This document shows positions 34,323 through 46,145 of a stretch of DNA of 64,000 bases, in pieces (the stretch's first letter is position 1; each line of letters starts with the position of its first letter). The translations under genes and the position numbers were made by a program. The DNA is from Silene conica (lineage: Eukaryota; Streptophyta; Magnoliopsida; Caryophyllales; Caryophyllaceae), in NCBI GenBank assembly GCA_029255685.2, contig CM055312.2:81660369-81724368 (forward strand), given 5' to 3'. The notes under the pieces were generated by a model. It made no database searches. It saw only the letters and a program-made list of their open reading frames with translations, and had not been told where the DNA came from.

Positions 34323-34638
34323 CCTCCTCCATTCCTAATTCCTATCAATTATATACCTTTCAGTTTATAGACACTATTGATGTGTCAAGTAAATTTTCGA
34401 CACAATCTCTAATATATAACATAAAATATAGTCATCTGAGATCTTGTTTAAATTGTCTTATCGAGTACGTTATGAATATCAAAGTTTTATAATTTTTATC
34501 GATGTGTAACTAAAGATATTAACAAAAGAGAACGAGTATTGACACGTGAATAAAGTAAATATATAAAATTTAACAAAAGAAAACGAGTATTGACACGTAA
34601 ATAAAGTAAATGTATAGAATTTATTGGAGAGGAGGAAG
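34323..34638. mobile_element. Stowaway-like MITE with an internal 51-base tandem repeat
   Basis: Ends CCTCCTCCATTCC and GGAGAGGAGGAAG are roughly inverted with TA at 34321-34322 and 34639-34640. A block containing ACGAGTATTGACACGT is repeated with a 51-base period at about 34521-34622. Confidence 0.7.
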
Positions 34639-34933
34639 TAATAATATGTATAAGAAACCCATCTCCATGAAAACTTAATCATTTGCATTACTATTCAAGA
34701 ATTAGTAAAATAACGTATAATTTTTTAATTTGAAATTAGAAAAACAGAAAGATAAATGAAAAGAAACGAAAACTATCCAAATTACTGTCAACCAACTGTA
34801 CATAATTTTTCTAATAATGTTTGACAATTAATCTTTCTAAACTTTACAAACCCAAAAAAAACATGTTAATCTATGTAATTGGGGTTCGATTCTCGCCCAC
34901 AATATATCGCGCTCATTTGAACCCAATTTTACT

Positions 34934-35411
34934 TTAACAAGATTCGACTCTATGAACTCTATCTCTTAGAATTCCATGGTAAAGAGCAGCTCGATTTGCA
35001 GGCATTTCTCTATATTTTGACACTTTTCTTGATTTAACTTCTTCGTTCTTCTTCTTCTTGTTTGCATAATTTGTTTCACTTTTATCTTCCTTGACATTTT
35101 CTGCAAATTTTACCCTTTTCTTCTTCTTGTTTTTATTCTCCCCTTTTAATCTCTCTGTTAATTTCATCCAAAATTGTTATTAGAAATTTATATTAACAAA
35201 AAAACAGAGAAAAACATAGAGTTAGAAGAAAGTAGAAATGACCCAATACCCACTTACCAGAAGATAAACAGGAACGTAAAGATGGTGAAGTTTGTTGAAT
35301 GGAAGAGGACAGATTCTTGATTCTGCAAAGAGATAGTAATATTACAGCTCCTGAGACCGCCATGGCTGTTGTTATGATCACACTTTGAGAGCTTAAAACT
35401 GACGAACTCAT
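34934..35411 (-). CDS. Small conserved plant protein of unknown function, single-pass membrane
   Basis: Two minus-strand exons, 35411-35258 and 35154-34934, join in phase across a GT-AG intron to encode 124 residues. Residues 8-29 form one hydrophobic segment (VIITTAMAVSGAVILLSL). A serine-rich link and a lysine-rich stretch with KKKKRVKFAENVKE follow, and then the conserved tail KYREMPANRAALYHGILRDR. I recognise this arrangement from small uncharacterised plant proteins. The KRVKFAxxV stretch resembles a protein phosphatase 1 docking (RVxF) motif, which would fit a membrane-tethered regulator, but that is inference. A TATAAAT box lies about 120 bases upstream near 35530. Nothing is broken, so I consider it a live gene. 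Confidence 0.82.
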
Positions 35412-35527
35412 TGTTTTTCTTTTTTTTTTAAAAAAGAAAAAAGAATGTGACGAGAGATTGGTAAAATTAAGTGAATAATTTTTGGGAGAAAGGTAGAGAA
35501 ATTAGGTGTGAGGTATGGCCATGGAAG

Positions 35528-35536
35528 ATTTATAAT
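35528..35536 (-). promoter_or_regulatory. TATA-like box of the small membrane protein gene
   Basis: The minus strand reads TTATAAATC about 120 bases upstream of the ATG at 35411, a normal plant spacing. Confidence 0.5.
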
Positions 35537-35659
35537 GGTTGAAATTGAATTGGGACCAAAGTTATTAAGGTGATTGTGTTGCCACAAACCAACTTGTTTG
35601 TCTTTCGGCCAATTATATAATCACGATCTCACATGTTGCTTCAAAAAGGCTCTTCATAA

Positions 35660-37500
35660 ACTACACAGGAATGAATCCGGTCCGTCTCGATTGGCCGAGA
35701 CCGGATACATTCGGTTCGATCTCAGGGTTCAAAAATATTTGATAGTTTGTGTCCGGTTCGGATCGGTTTGGTATGATGAAAGAAAAAAAATACTTTAAAA
35801 TAACTTATAAAAAATATAAATAGTTTGGTCCAAATTCGAAAAAACCGAACCTAAAAGGTTCTGGCCCGGCCATGTCCAGTTCTTACCGATCCGGTCTCCG
35901 GGTTTGGGATAGGTGGTTCTACGGTTTGATCCAGTTCTGGTGCTAAGGTAGTTGACATGTTAACTTTAACGTGGAGTTTAAACTCGACCAAATTTTGTGA
36001 TTCTATCAACCCAAATTCTTATAATTTGTTAATTTAGGGTTAAATTTTGACTCGATCAGCTTGATCCAGTGTGTCAAAAAAAGGTTGTGTTTAATATGAA
36101 ATTTTGAACAATAGAACACAAATGTTATTAAAAAATAGTAATATTATACAAGTATTAAATTTCATATAATAATTTAAAATGTATTTCTATTTGTACTTTA
36201 ACTTATAAACATAATTTATAAAATCAAATTTATACAGTATAACTTTTATATTATTTGATAATAAACAACTATTAGAATAACCATATTTTATAACTTTTTT
36301 ATTATAAGGAATGTAAGGAATAAATATGATTAAACTTATAATTAATTTGATTTAATTTTTTTATAAAAAATTACAACGGTAAAAACAAAGGCATTATAAA
36401 CAATTATTGTTCCATTTGACCCTATTATGTGACCCGTTCCACACATCTACCTGATCTGTATTCTGACCAAACCCGTATGGCATGACCTACTCGAGATTTA
36501 GGTAGCATCGATACTCCTCTTAATCAGTCGTCCCGTGCCCGACACTGTATCATACACCAACATTCAGCTCGTCGAACACACGCTTCAACGTGTTAGACGC
36601 CTATATATAAAGTCGTGTCTAACTTTTTTCATTTATTTAGGCATGTGTTTGACGCGTGTCCATGGTGTTTGGACATCATTTCGGGTGAACGATATTTTTA
36701 GATGAGAAATGAATTGTCGAAAGAGATTGATTAGAAGATGGGTTTTGGTGGAAATGAAAATCACATATAGTTAAGGCCAAATTTTACCTTTCCTTCAATT
36801 TAATATCAAATACTTCTAAAAAATAAAAATCGAACATTTATAATTATAAAATATATATTTTATTAAATTTAACGAATGTGTCTCATGTCCTAAATTTCAT
36901 TTAATGCGGTGTCACGTGTCCATGTCGGTGCTACCTATCTCGGGACCATGAGAAAAAGGGATTTAAACTTGTGACATATTTATAAAGGCGACAATTGGAT
37001 CAATTAGATCAGGTCATATCCGGTTCGGGTCATATCAGGCCAACTTACCGTTTCGAATAGAGTTGGGTTCGGTTAAAGTCGTGAACGGGCCGGGTTATTT
37101 TGAGTCAATTGATGCATCGGGTTGGGTCGGGTGATTGGCGGATCCGATTACTTTATCGTGTTCCTTCAATTTTAGATAATTAAATTTAGTTTTTTATCAT
37201 TCTTTGATTTAATTACTTCGTTCTTGAGTCAAATACATCCATTTAAACACAAAATCACTTTTATTTTGATCAATATTAAGCTTAATAAGTGACGGGTCAT
37301 CAAGTTAACCGAGTTAGTATTGGATTGGGTCAATATCGAGTTGGGTCTAGTTTAATTTTGGGTCATTGATCATTGGGTTGTGTCGAGTTACAGGTCAGTA
37401 TTAGATCGTTTTCAGGTTGTCATAATATTCTCAGATTTTATCGCGTTGGATCAGCTCAAGTTCGGGTCAGGTCAAATTTATCAGCTTTACCGATTTACAA
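35660..37500. other. Intergenic stretch with CCGGTCCGG- and GGGTCGGG-rich patches
   Basis: Patches near 35670-35950 and 36980-37490 resemble decayed hAT-type MITEs in texture. A possible inverted-repeat element spans about 36489-36947, with ends sharing AGGTAGCA-CGA, but I found no clear target duplication. No gene is recognisable. Confidence 0.35.
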
Positions 37501-38167
37501 CAATACCTCAATCTATCCATTAAGCTAGTGCTACGACCTCTCACAATTCACATCAGATGATCAAATTTGGTGTAGGGGATCTCATTCCTACCATATAATA
37601 ACCACGAAGACAAATTGTGTTAAATCATGCTTTTTTTTTTTGTCTTAATCATTTGTTGTACTATTTTATTTTGAGGTGTCTTAATTAATTGTTATCTTTT
37701 TTATTAGGATTGCTTTTGATGAGCAATATAATCTTTCACACTTAATTTGGTCTACTTGGCATCGCATAATTGGTCTTCTTTCCTTTTTTTTGTCTTTATG
37801 CAAAATCAAAACAACCTTTATCGAATGTCAAATCCGAAAATTTTCATCGCGAGAGTTTGAATCCAAGTTTAGACTACGACGACTATTATCGTCGTCCTAC
37901 TGAGAGGATTAAGTCTGGAGTTATATAGTCTTGTATATTCATGATGCGATGCATATGCCATTTACCATGAGAGTTATGTCTTGGATTGTTTCGATGGTAA
38001 GAGTCTTTGGTCCTATCAAGCATTACAAGGTGAGATACAAGCCACCCAATATCGATATGATCGGTGTGATGGATGTTCTGGTGAAATTCAAAACATAGGA
38101 ACACAATTGACCGGAATAGAGAGAGTAAAAACCTCATTTGGTTGAACTAAGAAGTGTGTGATATTGT
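37501..38167. other. Unassigned interval before the copia element
   Basis: A minus-strand frame (37886-38137) has no known motif. No terminal repeats are seen. Confidence 0.35.
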
Positions 38168-38817
38168 TGTTGGAAAATTAACGTCAATCTTCCAAGTGCA
38201 ACGGAAGAAACCAATCAACAAGTAAACAATAAAAGTAAATAAATATAAGCAATAATAAGATGAGACAATATTTAAGGTCAAACTCAGGACAAAACCTTCC
38301 AAACCGGAAGTAAAACCCACTAGCCAAATAGACTAGAATACACTATATTAATAGTACCAGTACAACGTAACTGTTCTGAATTAAATATCAATCTAACCGA
38401 AAATAATGTAAGATAACAACCTCTTGCCCTCTAGTAATATTAGTAAATGTCACCAATTTTACTCCTAGAGTAATCTCCTAAATTATTGTACAAACACCTG
38501 TTGTACTGCGTCTCACCCTCATACCCGACTTGTTATTTTCTATAACAAGTCATCTTGTTTGATATTTTATTTGTGAGATATATTTTGCACATGATTTACA
38601 TCCTTTATATAGTCATGTGAAAGTAACGTTATAGTTTACAACCATACATCGCTTCAGGTTAACACATGAATTAAAACAAATTCATATGTTTTCTCATTTT
38701 ACATAAGGTTAACAAATGAATGTTTCATTCATTAACACTTCTTAATGTTACATGTACTCCATCAATGCATTTAACACTTAGAAAATTAAAACATCTTGTG
38801 TTGGGATTTACCTAACA
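38168..38817 (-). repeat. 3' LTR of the copia element
   Basis: The minus strand starts TGTTAGGTAAATCCC at 38817 and ends in CA near 38168. It lacks the MITE insertion found in the partner LTR. Confidence 0.75.
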
Positions 38818-39117
38818 AATATGCCCCTTCAAGACAAGCGAGAACCACCGAGGAATCAATCATTAACCTTTTTTAAATAACTAGCTACACACACGCATTA
38901 GTATCCGGTCCTCACCCTAACTTAATATCATAGCCAATGTACCGTGTAGAATCTAAACCCAGTCAATAACATTACTTGACTCCAGAGATAAACCTTTTGC
39001 TCTCCACCTTCAAACCAACAAGAATTTTCCCTTTTCCTTTGCACCCGTCTACAACCTGAAAACAATCCACCTTTGTCGTCTCTTCCGTGAACGAAACTCG
39101 TGCATGATTTTTCCGTT

Positions 39118-39690
39118 TCAAGCTATCCTATGAGTTTTTAATGCATATGCATCCACACGGTATAAACCACGGTACGGTGTAGCTCCCTTCATGAGGACCA
39201 TAGAACCCTTAGTCACTTTCAAGACTCCCCCATGAGTTTTATACCCATAAACTTCGTCTAACTGACAAAGTGAGATTAAATTACACAACTTTTGAACATA
39301 AGCAACTTTGTCCAAAGTGTACACCATGCACCCCATTTGATAATTTTATTTTCACCATTCCAACACCCATGACATCAACCTTTGAGTTATCGGTCAAACT
39401 CAATTTCCTAGTCACGCCTTTATTATGGATCTCATAAAAATTATCCATCCGAGTCCAGACATGATTGACACAACCAGAATCTAATATGCATTCTTCCTTT
39501 GAAGATAAGTCGTTCACATCCGTGACCGCAAACATGTCACTATCATCGAAAAGAAAACAATCATTACTTCCTTCACCGACAACCAAGTTGGTGTTGCCTT
39601 TGTTTTCTTCATTCCCACATTTTTTAAGACAAATAGCTTAATATGCCCAAGGCGGTCACTACACTTGAAACACTTCACATCATTACTCAT
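39118..39690 (-). pseudogene. Copia gag zinc knuckle, protease and GAG-pre-integrase remnant
   Basis: The minus strand first reads CFKCSDRLGHIK, part of a CCHC zinc knuckle with its last cysteine lost. Next comes ECILDSGCVNHVW, a copia aspartic protease site (DSG). LISLCQLDEVYGY and GGVLKVTKGSMVLMKG then match the GAG-pre-integrase domain. The parts lie in different frames and the rest of pol is missing. Confidence 0.85.
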
Positions 39691-40360
39691 AGAAGTGTTT
39701 ATGGATCGAGACTTGCCGTCTTTCGATCCATCTTCCTTGATAAATGATCGACCTCTCCCATCCCGAGTAACTGCAATTGTACTCGTACTGTCGCTCTGTA
39801 CCTTAGCTTTGTCATTCTTCCTCGCATCAAAGGATAATAAAGCTTCATATGCTTGCTACATCGTGATGATGTCTTTCCCGCACAGAACATTAACCACATT
39901 AGTTTCATGAGTGTCCGGAACAGAATTGACGAGTAATAAAGTCTTATCTTCTTCATTATCCATTGGACAAATTTATATGTCTAATTAAATTTGCATCCTC
40001 GTCCATCCTCAATCGATATAATATTGCTTCAATAAAACCTTTTTGTTCAAACTCTTTGCCAGGTAGAGCTTTTCCAACTTTTCCGATATCACTAATGGAG
40101 AGTCATCAAAATCCAAGATGCAAAATCTAATATTACTTGCACACTTGGTGCAAACCTCTTCCAGTTGTCATCACTCATGTTCTCCGGTTTACCAACATCT
40201 CATTTCAAGACTCTAGCAAAACCAAGATGAACCACGATATCCCTTTATCCTTCTTTGCCAAAGGGTGCAACCACTTTTACCGTCAAATTTTGGTACTGCA
40301 AATTGAGACCCCATATTTGACATCCTTGCCAATTAAACCAGCCACCAGATCGAGCCTAGT

Positions 40361-40373
40361 GGCTCTTATACCA
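40361..40373 (-). other. Primer-binding site of the copia element
   Basis: The minus strand reads TGGTATAAGAGCC, one base away from the tRNA-iMet consensus, next to the CA end of the 5' LTR. Confidence 0.8.
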
Positions 40374-40374
40374 T

Positions 40375-41283
40375 TGCTATGAAATTAACGTTAATCTCTC
40401 ACGTGACGGAAGCAACCAATCGACAATCACAACCGTAAAAGTAAATAAATATAAGCAATAATAAGATTATACAATATTTAGGGTTGAACACAAGGCAAAC
40501 CTTCCAAACCGAAAGTATAACCCACTAGCAAAATAGACTTGAATCCACTATAATAATAGTACCAGTACAACGTAACTGTTACGACTTAAATATCAATCCG
40601 AAATCCACAATAATATAAGATAGCAACCTCTAACCTCCAGTTTTATTAGTAAATGCCACCAACATTACCTAGATTAACCTCCTAAATTATTGTATAAAAT
40701 ACCCGTTATACTGTATTGACTCTCAAACCTTGACTTGCTATTTTCTATACCAAGCCACCTTGTTTGATATTTTATTTGTTAGATATCTTTTCCAAAGTAT
40801 TTACATATAGTTTACAACCATAAATCGCTTCACGTTACTAACACATGAATTAAAATAAATTCATATATTTTCTCATTTCATGTAAAGTTAACAAATGAAT
40901 GTTTCATTCATTAACACCCCTAACGTTACAACTTACACAGTAGGTCTTCTAAGAGACCGCCTCTCAATAAGCTTATTGAGAGATTATTGTACAAATTTTT
41001 AAAAAAAGTGGTACTAAAGCTAATATAATAGGTACAAATCATTATTAAAGATAAAATAAGTACATTTATTATGTAAATAAGTACGAAATTCTTATGATAC
41101 AATCAATGGCAAAAGCGTCACGAAATACAAATAAAAAGGTACAAAAAATAGTCTTTCAATAATTTATTGGAAGACCGTCTCTATCAAATTTTAGTGAATG
41201 ATACGTGTACCCCATCAATGATGCATGTAACAACTTAGAAGACTAAAACATTTTGGGTTGGATTAATTCGGTGTTACCCAACG
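40375..41283 (-). repeat. 5' LTR of the copia element, interrupted by a MITE
   Basis: Aligns with the LTR at 38168-38817 except for an extra block of about 275 bases at 40931-41206. The outer end is decayed. Confidence 0.7.
40931..41206. mobile_element. MITE inserted in the copia 5' LTR
   Basis: The block is missing from the sister LTR, which serves as an empty site. Its ends are inverted: AGAGACCGCCTCTCAATAAG on the left, and the complement of ATTGGAAGACCGTCTCT on the right. The target duplication is unclear. Confidence 0.7.
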
Positions 41284-41418
41284 GTTGAAGATACATAAAT
41301 TTGAGTTAGGATTACTATTATCATTGAGTTCTTATTTTTCCATTTCATTAATAACGGTAAAGGAACATATTAAAATATTTGGAATTAGAACAAATTTACA
41401 AAGGATATAGACAGGTAC

Positions 41419-41841
41419 CAGGGCCGTCTTTGGGCCCGTGCGGGCCGTGCGGTCGCACAGGGCCCCCAATTTTTTGGGTCAGAAATGAAAATAATAGTAA
41501 GAATAAATAAATTCAGTATACTAAATATTCAATCAAAGATAGTGTCATAGTGGATAGAAATCAGGTTTCTAGACATGAAGTCTCAGGTTCAAATCTTACT
41601 AACTACACTTTGTACCCTTTTTACTTTTTTTCCTAAAATTTTGTTTTTTAAATGTTATATTAAGGCCTCTTTTTAAAAAAATTTGTTTATTAAAATGTCC
41701 CTTTTTACTTTCTTTTCTAAAATTTTGTTTCTTACATGTTATATTAAGGCCTCTTTTTAAAAAAAATTGTTTATTAAAATGTTATATAGGGCCCCATTTT
41801 TAGAGCTCGCACAGGGCCCCCAAATTCCCGAGACGGCCCTG
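41419..41841. mobile_element. Non-autonomous hAT element (CAGGGCCGTC ends)
   Basis: ACAGGTAC is duplicated at 41411-41418 and 41842-41849. The ends CAGGGCCGTC and GACGGCCCTG are perfect inverted repeats. A tRNA-like B-box, GGTTCAAATC, lies inside near 41585-41600. Confidence 0.93.
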
Positions 41842-41849
41842 ACAGGTAC

Positions 41850-42659
41850 ATAAAATAGAGCCAGACATTAATCCTGATTAATCTCATCCAACTATCTCAA
41901 CAAATGAATCAATCAACCAACTATTTTGAGAGGAGATATGTGAGAACATGAATGAATGATGATGACTAACGTGAACAAAATAACAAGAGGGTTATGTTGT
42001 GGACCATGAGTTGCCAAATTGGAAGGGTGTGACAATGTGACATGAGCAGTATTAGATAACGATTTTGACATATTCCTATTAAGTCTAAAACGAATTAAAT
42101 ATTGATCCACATGAAAATATAAGAAAAATCTTCTCTCTTACAGTGGATTGTTTTAATTTTGACATATTAATCACAACTAAATGTATTTAATCCGTCTTAA
42201 ATTTAAAGATACATGTTACACAAGAATTTGTGAAATCACAAACGGGAGCAATAGGGTCAAATTAAGGTCACAATAATTAAGCTTGTTTCATATATAATGC
42301 ATGGTGGGGTTGCACCAACTCAAGTATGTAGCATCATCCGAAACTTCCTACTAACGACACACAAGTATTAATTAAACGGTATATGACAAATAACATTTTA
42401 CTGATTTATGTGTCGAGGTGACCAATTGTGAGCCTTGGACGTATAAGGTATGACACCAAATTATATGGATTACGTAAGTCCCTCTTATATACCAAAAAAG
42501 AAAACATGGATTAGGTAAGTGCATACGAGATGCTTAGCTTACCAACTTATGCATCAAGAATCATGCCATTTAATTTATGCTTAAGTATCTTTTGATTTCT
42601 TTGTTTTCTTTCTATATAATTCACTTGCACTTTCCTTTTTCTACTAGGATGCAAACACA
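41850..42659. other. Intergenic stretch
   Basis: No frame, RNA gene or repeat end could be supported. Confidence 0.4.
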
Positions 42660-42858
42660 TGTCCTATACTGTTTGTGTAAAGGTAAAATATCATTTTTAT
42701 AAATGTTCTAAAAGTATAATAGAATAAGGTCTTTTGGAAAGGAGACCAAGAGTAAATCTGTGATGGCTTGACTAAAACGGACAATATCGTACTATTATGA
42801 ACATTGGACACCGGCGCAGCAGAGCCCCAACATAATGTATTCACGCTTCCGCACAACA
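42660..42858 (+). repeat. 5' LTR of the TRIM-like element
   Basis: Shares its start (TGTCC), its AATATCAT-TTTATAA core and its CTTCCGCACAACA end with the LTR at 45945-46145, at clearly reduced identity. Confidence 0.8.
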
Positions 42859-42937
42859 AATGGTATCAGAGCCCAAGGTTCGACTTGGGCTAGACACGAG
42901 GATGCATCAACAGGCCCAAGATTTGAAGTTGTACACG

Positions 42938-43200
42938 GTAAGGTATGAAACTCCTAACTAGCTCGGGGTGAGTCCTTGAGGAAGCCCCGTCCATGCCTAA
43001 AATGGATGAAAGACGTCATAGATCTTGTGTGACAAAGACCATTTGTTACTAGAATAGTTGATTAAGAGGACCCTTATCAGATTGGGTGTCACACGTCTAT
43101 TGCGTTCCAATGTTAGAGACCATTTGTATTCAAGACACTTCTGAATTGGCGGACCCGGTCCAAGGTATATTGGATACAGAGGATGTTCGATACGTATGTG
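42938..43200 (+). repeat. 263-base block, left copy
   Basis: Nearly identical to 45419-45681. The only difference I noticed is one C/T change near the end. Confidence 0.95.
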
Positions 43201-44340
43201 AACTTTCTTTTGCTGTTTCATGTTCCAAGTGCATTTGAGGCGATTGCTTTGTTATCTGAGTATTGTTGAACTTCGGGACGAAGTTCATTTTAAGGGGGGA
43301 AGACTGTAATACCTCGATTTTTGATTACGATTTTTATCTTAATTAATTAGAGTAGTTAACGGTTTTATACTTGACTTCGTTTGTTTAAATAAGCGTGTGT
43401 GTCATGCTACTTAAGGGGTTCGAACTATGGGTCTCTTGAGTATGTATCATGCTTCTTGTGGGAGTCGAACTAGGGACCTTTTGAGAGAGGTTTGGGCGTT
43501 GGTTCTTATGCAAACATACATTTAGAAACCCTATAATACAACGTACACTCTTCCTCACACAAACACTTCCCTGCCGTCATATAAGAATACTATCCACCCT
43601 AGTTCTGACCTACCATCGACACACACCACACACCAGTCGTGCTGCCGCCACTACCCAGAAGAGATACAACCTTCTCTCGGTGAGATTTGTCGTGCCTAAA
43701 GCCTTCGATTCAACCCAGAAAGAGGTAAGGTTTCACGTTTTAGCCACCAGTTTTCTATCGAGTCATGTCTGCTCACGTTTGTAAGGGTGTCGTGTTATGT
43801 CTGGTTATAATCTAGCTTTCTTGTTGTTGTTAATTTATGCACGGTGGTCAGGGGAGTCGTGGGTGGTCTATCTTGGTGGTTGCAGAGGTCGGGAATGGTA
43901 TGGAGAGGGGTGTTCGTTTTGCCTGTTATTAGGGTTTTGGTCTCGTGTCTGGTGGCGTTTCACAAGGGGGGTCGTAAGGGGGTGGTACCACTGTTGACTC
44001 GGGGGAGGTCGATACAGTGGCACCACCACGGTGGTTGAGTCGGGTGTCATAGGGTCTAAAGATGGTGGTTGTGGGTGGTGGAAGCCCTGGTGGCTGCGTC
44101 GACAGGGGCGTGTACAGGGGGTAGCTGTGCCGTGACAGTGAGGAACCAGGGTTTGGTTGGTGTCTGGTCTGACCCGTTGGGTGGAGTCGACGGTGGTGGT
44201 GGGTTACCGTGATGGAGTAGGTAGTTTGGGTGCCACGTAGGGTGGCTATCAGCGGGCAGTGGGGTGGTCGTGAGGCTGTTAGAGGCGTCGTTAGGGTTGT
44301 GCGTGAGTCGTGAAGGAATGGGGGGCTGTTTTGTTGTTTT

Positions 44341-44342
44341 AC

Positions 44343-44393
<51 letters not shown>
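44341..44393. repeat. Simple repeat (ATT)n
   Basis: About 17 consecutive ATT units lie inside the gypsy LTR. Confidence 0.95.
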
Positions 44394-44396
<3 letters not shown>

Positions 44397-44899
44397 ATTA
44401 GTATTATTAGTAAATATTTGTATGTATGGTTTTATATTTTATTTTTGGTAAAGGATTTCTTTTAATAAGGGTTAAGTTTGGGAGTATTTATGGAATTTAG
44501 TAATGTATAGAATAATTTGGGATTTAAAACGAATGTTGTCATATTTAGAGGTTGCCATGTTTGGAAGTGCTATATGGGGAAAGTTTCTATTTATGGAAAC
44601 TTTCTATTTATGGGGTTTTGGGTAAGTATGATCGTTAAGGGAGTCGTGTAAGTTATTAATTCGTTACTTATACCTGTTTAGGTAGCGAGTTTCGAGTGGA
44701 ACATTTCTAAGCCTATCTCGGAGTGTGTCTGCGTTCCTGCTATTTCAGGTAGGGGAAAATATTGATTTATAATAAGGTGTACTCTGTTCATATTAGTGAA
44801 TAAGCATGTTTGTGTGATTTATCATGTGATCGTTGTATTATATTATCTTTATCATTCTGAAATATTGTTTATATATATAATGGGCCTTGTGATACGGAG

Positions 44900-45030
44900 T
44901 TGGATCGGTGCGGAGTATTTATGGTGTGGGATCGGTGCGGAGTATTTATGGTGTTGGATCGGTGCGGAGTATTTATGGCGTTGGATCGGTGCGGAGTATA
45001 TATATATGGTGTTGGATCGGCGCGGAGTTT
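44900..45030 (+). repeat. 27-base minisatellite in the gypsy LTR
   Basis: Five units contain GGATCGGTGCGGAGTATTTA, one with an expanded TATATA. Equivalent arrays lie at 57950-58075 and 59200-59335 in the other LTRs of the family. Confidence 0.93.
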
Positions 45031-45418
45031 ATTATATTGTTGTTTTACTTATTCTTTTCCCTACTCAACCTCGTGGTTGACCCTGTGTATTCGTGATCAC
45101 CTGTGATGAACCAACTATTGGGGAGCAGATTGACAGGTGGCTGAGACTAAGGGGGAGCTATGGGAGGAAGAGCCTGGATCCAGACCAGTTTAGATGTCTA
45201 GATCACCTTAGCCAGTCTTATAAGAGTTGTACTTTAGTTTTACTTTGTTTTTGTTAAGACTTTTGGACACAGATGTAAGAACATGTTTTGAGTTAACTTT
45301 ATATTTAAAGTACTGTTTATCTTCCTTTGTATCTACTGCCTCGGGAAACCGAGATGGTAACACTCTTATTTATCTGAGGAGTCCTAGTTCAGGTCCTTGA
45401 ATAAATGGGGGTGTTACA

Positions 45419-45681
45419 GTAAGGTATGAAACTCCTAACTAGCTCGGGGTGAGTCCTTGAGGAAGCCCCGTCCATGCCTAAAATGGATGAAAGACGTCAT
45501 AGATCTTGTGTGACAAAGACCATTTGTTACTAGAATAGTTGATTAAGAGGACCCTTATCAGATTGGGTGTCACACGTCTATTGCGTTCCAATGTTAGAGA
45601 CCATTTGTATTCAAGACACTTCTGAATTGGCGGACCCGGTCCAAGGTATATTGGATACAGAGGATGTTCGATATGTATGTG
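45419..45681 (+). repeat. 263-base block, right copy
   Basis: Copy of 42938-43200. It begins directly after the CA end of the gypsy LTR. Confidence 0.95.
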
Positions 45682-45944
45682 TCGCAAATTCCTAAGAAAA
45701 GGACACGGATATGCTGGTGTAGGAGCATGTGGCCGCACTCACTTGACCAGACGGTGACATGTGATGCAAGACATGACTCGTGATAGCATAATGTGTCAGC
45801 TACGGAGAGTTATCAAGACTTGGTGATGTTTCAGGTGTCTAGAAGTTGGGGTTGTAGAGTGGGGGGAGTTCTCAATGAAGGTCAAGATCCGAGTTAAGAT
45901 GATGGTCCTTGGTTTGACGGGAGCATTGTTAGGTAGCAAACTCA

Positions 45945-46145
45945 TGTCCCACATCAGTAGTATAAAGGTGAAATATCATCTTTATAAGTGTCCTGAAAAA
46001 TATAATAGTACGAAGCCTTTTGGCAACGAGCCTATGAGTAAATTCGTAGGGGCTTGGCCCAAAGCGGACAATATCGCACTATTATGGACAGTGGACAACT
46101 GTATAGCAGAGGCATAATACGAGGTACTCATGCTTCCGCACAACA
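45945..46145 (+). repeat. 3' LTR of the TRIM-like element
   Basis: Starts TGTCCCACATC, a start seen in many plant LTRs, and ends CTTCCGCACAACA. Confidence 0.8.

Larger units (their letters stand above)
38168..41283 (-). mobile_element. Ty1/copia retrotransposon, internally deleted
   Basis: Two LTRs in the same orientation, 38168-38817 and about 40375-41283, share text such as GTAAATAAATATAAGCAATA. They enclose only 1.55 kb. The internal part holds gag/zinc-knuckle and protease/GAG-pre-integrase remnants, but no integrase, reverse transcriptase or RNase H. A primer-binding site is at 40361-40373. Confidence 0.85.
43201..45418 (+). mobile_element. 5'-truncated gypsy element: internal tail, polypurine tract and LTR
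   Basis: Only 104 bases of internal tail remain before the LTR, including the palindrome GAACTTCGGGACGAAGTTC and the polypurine tract AAGGGGGGAAGAC. The LTR is 43305-45418 (2114 bases), starting TGTAATACC and ending GGGTGTTACA. It belongs to the same family as the LTRs at 57527 and 58824. Confidence 0.85.
42660..46145 (+). mobile_element. TRIM-like short LTR retroelement with a gypsy piece inside
   Basis: LTRs of about 200 bases lie at 42660-42858 and 45945-46145, both starting TGTCC and ending CTTCCGCACAACA. A tRNA-iMet primer-binding site, TGGTATCAGAGCCC, follows the left LTR at 42861-42874. There is no coding region. A gypsy tail plus LTR (43201-45418) interrupts the interior between two copies of a 263-base block. 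No target duplication was seen, so the ends may be rearranged. Confidence 0.8.

Noticed and set aside
43797..44050. Frames rich in Gly, Trp and Arg on both strands
   Set aside because: They lie within the gypsy LTR in a TGGTGG-rich patch; not genes.
44900..45030. Regularly spaced repeats that might suggest a CRISPR array
   Set aside because: Units are contiguous with no unique spacers and occur in a eukaryotic LTR.
44796..45106. Overlapping frames with repeated DRCGVFMVL-type residues
   Set aside because: They are translations of the 27-base LTR minisatellite and show no protein signature beyond the repeat.
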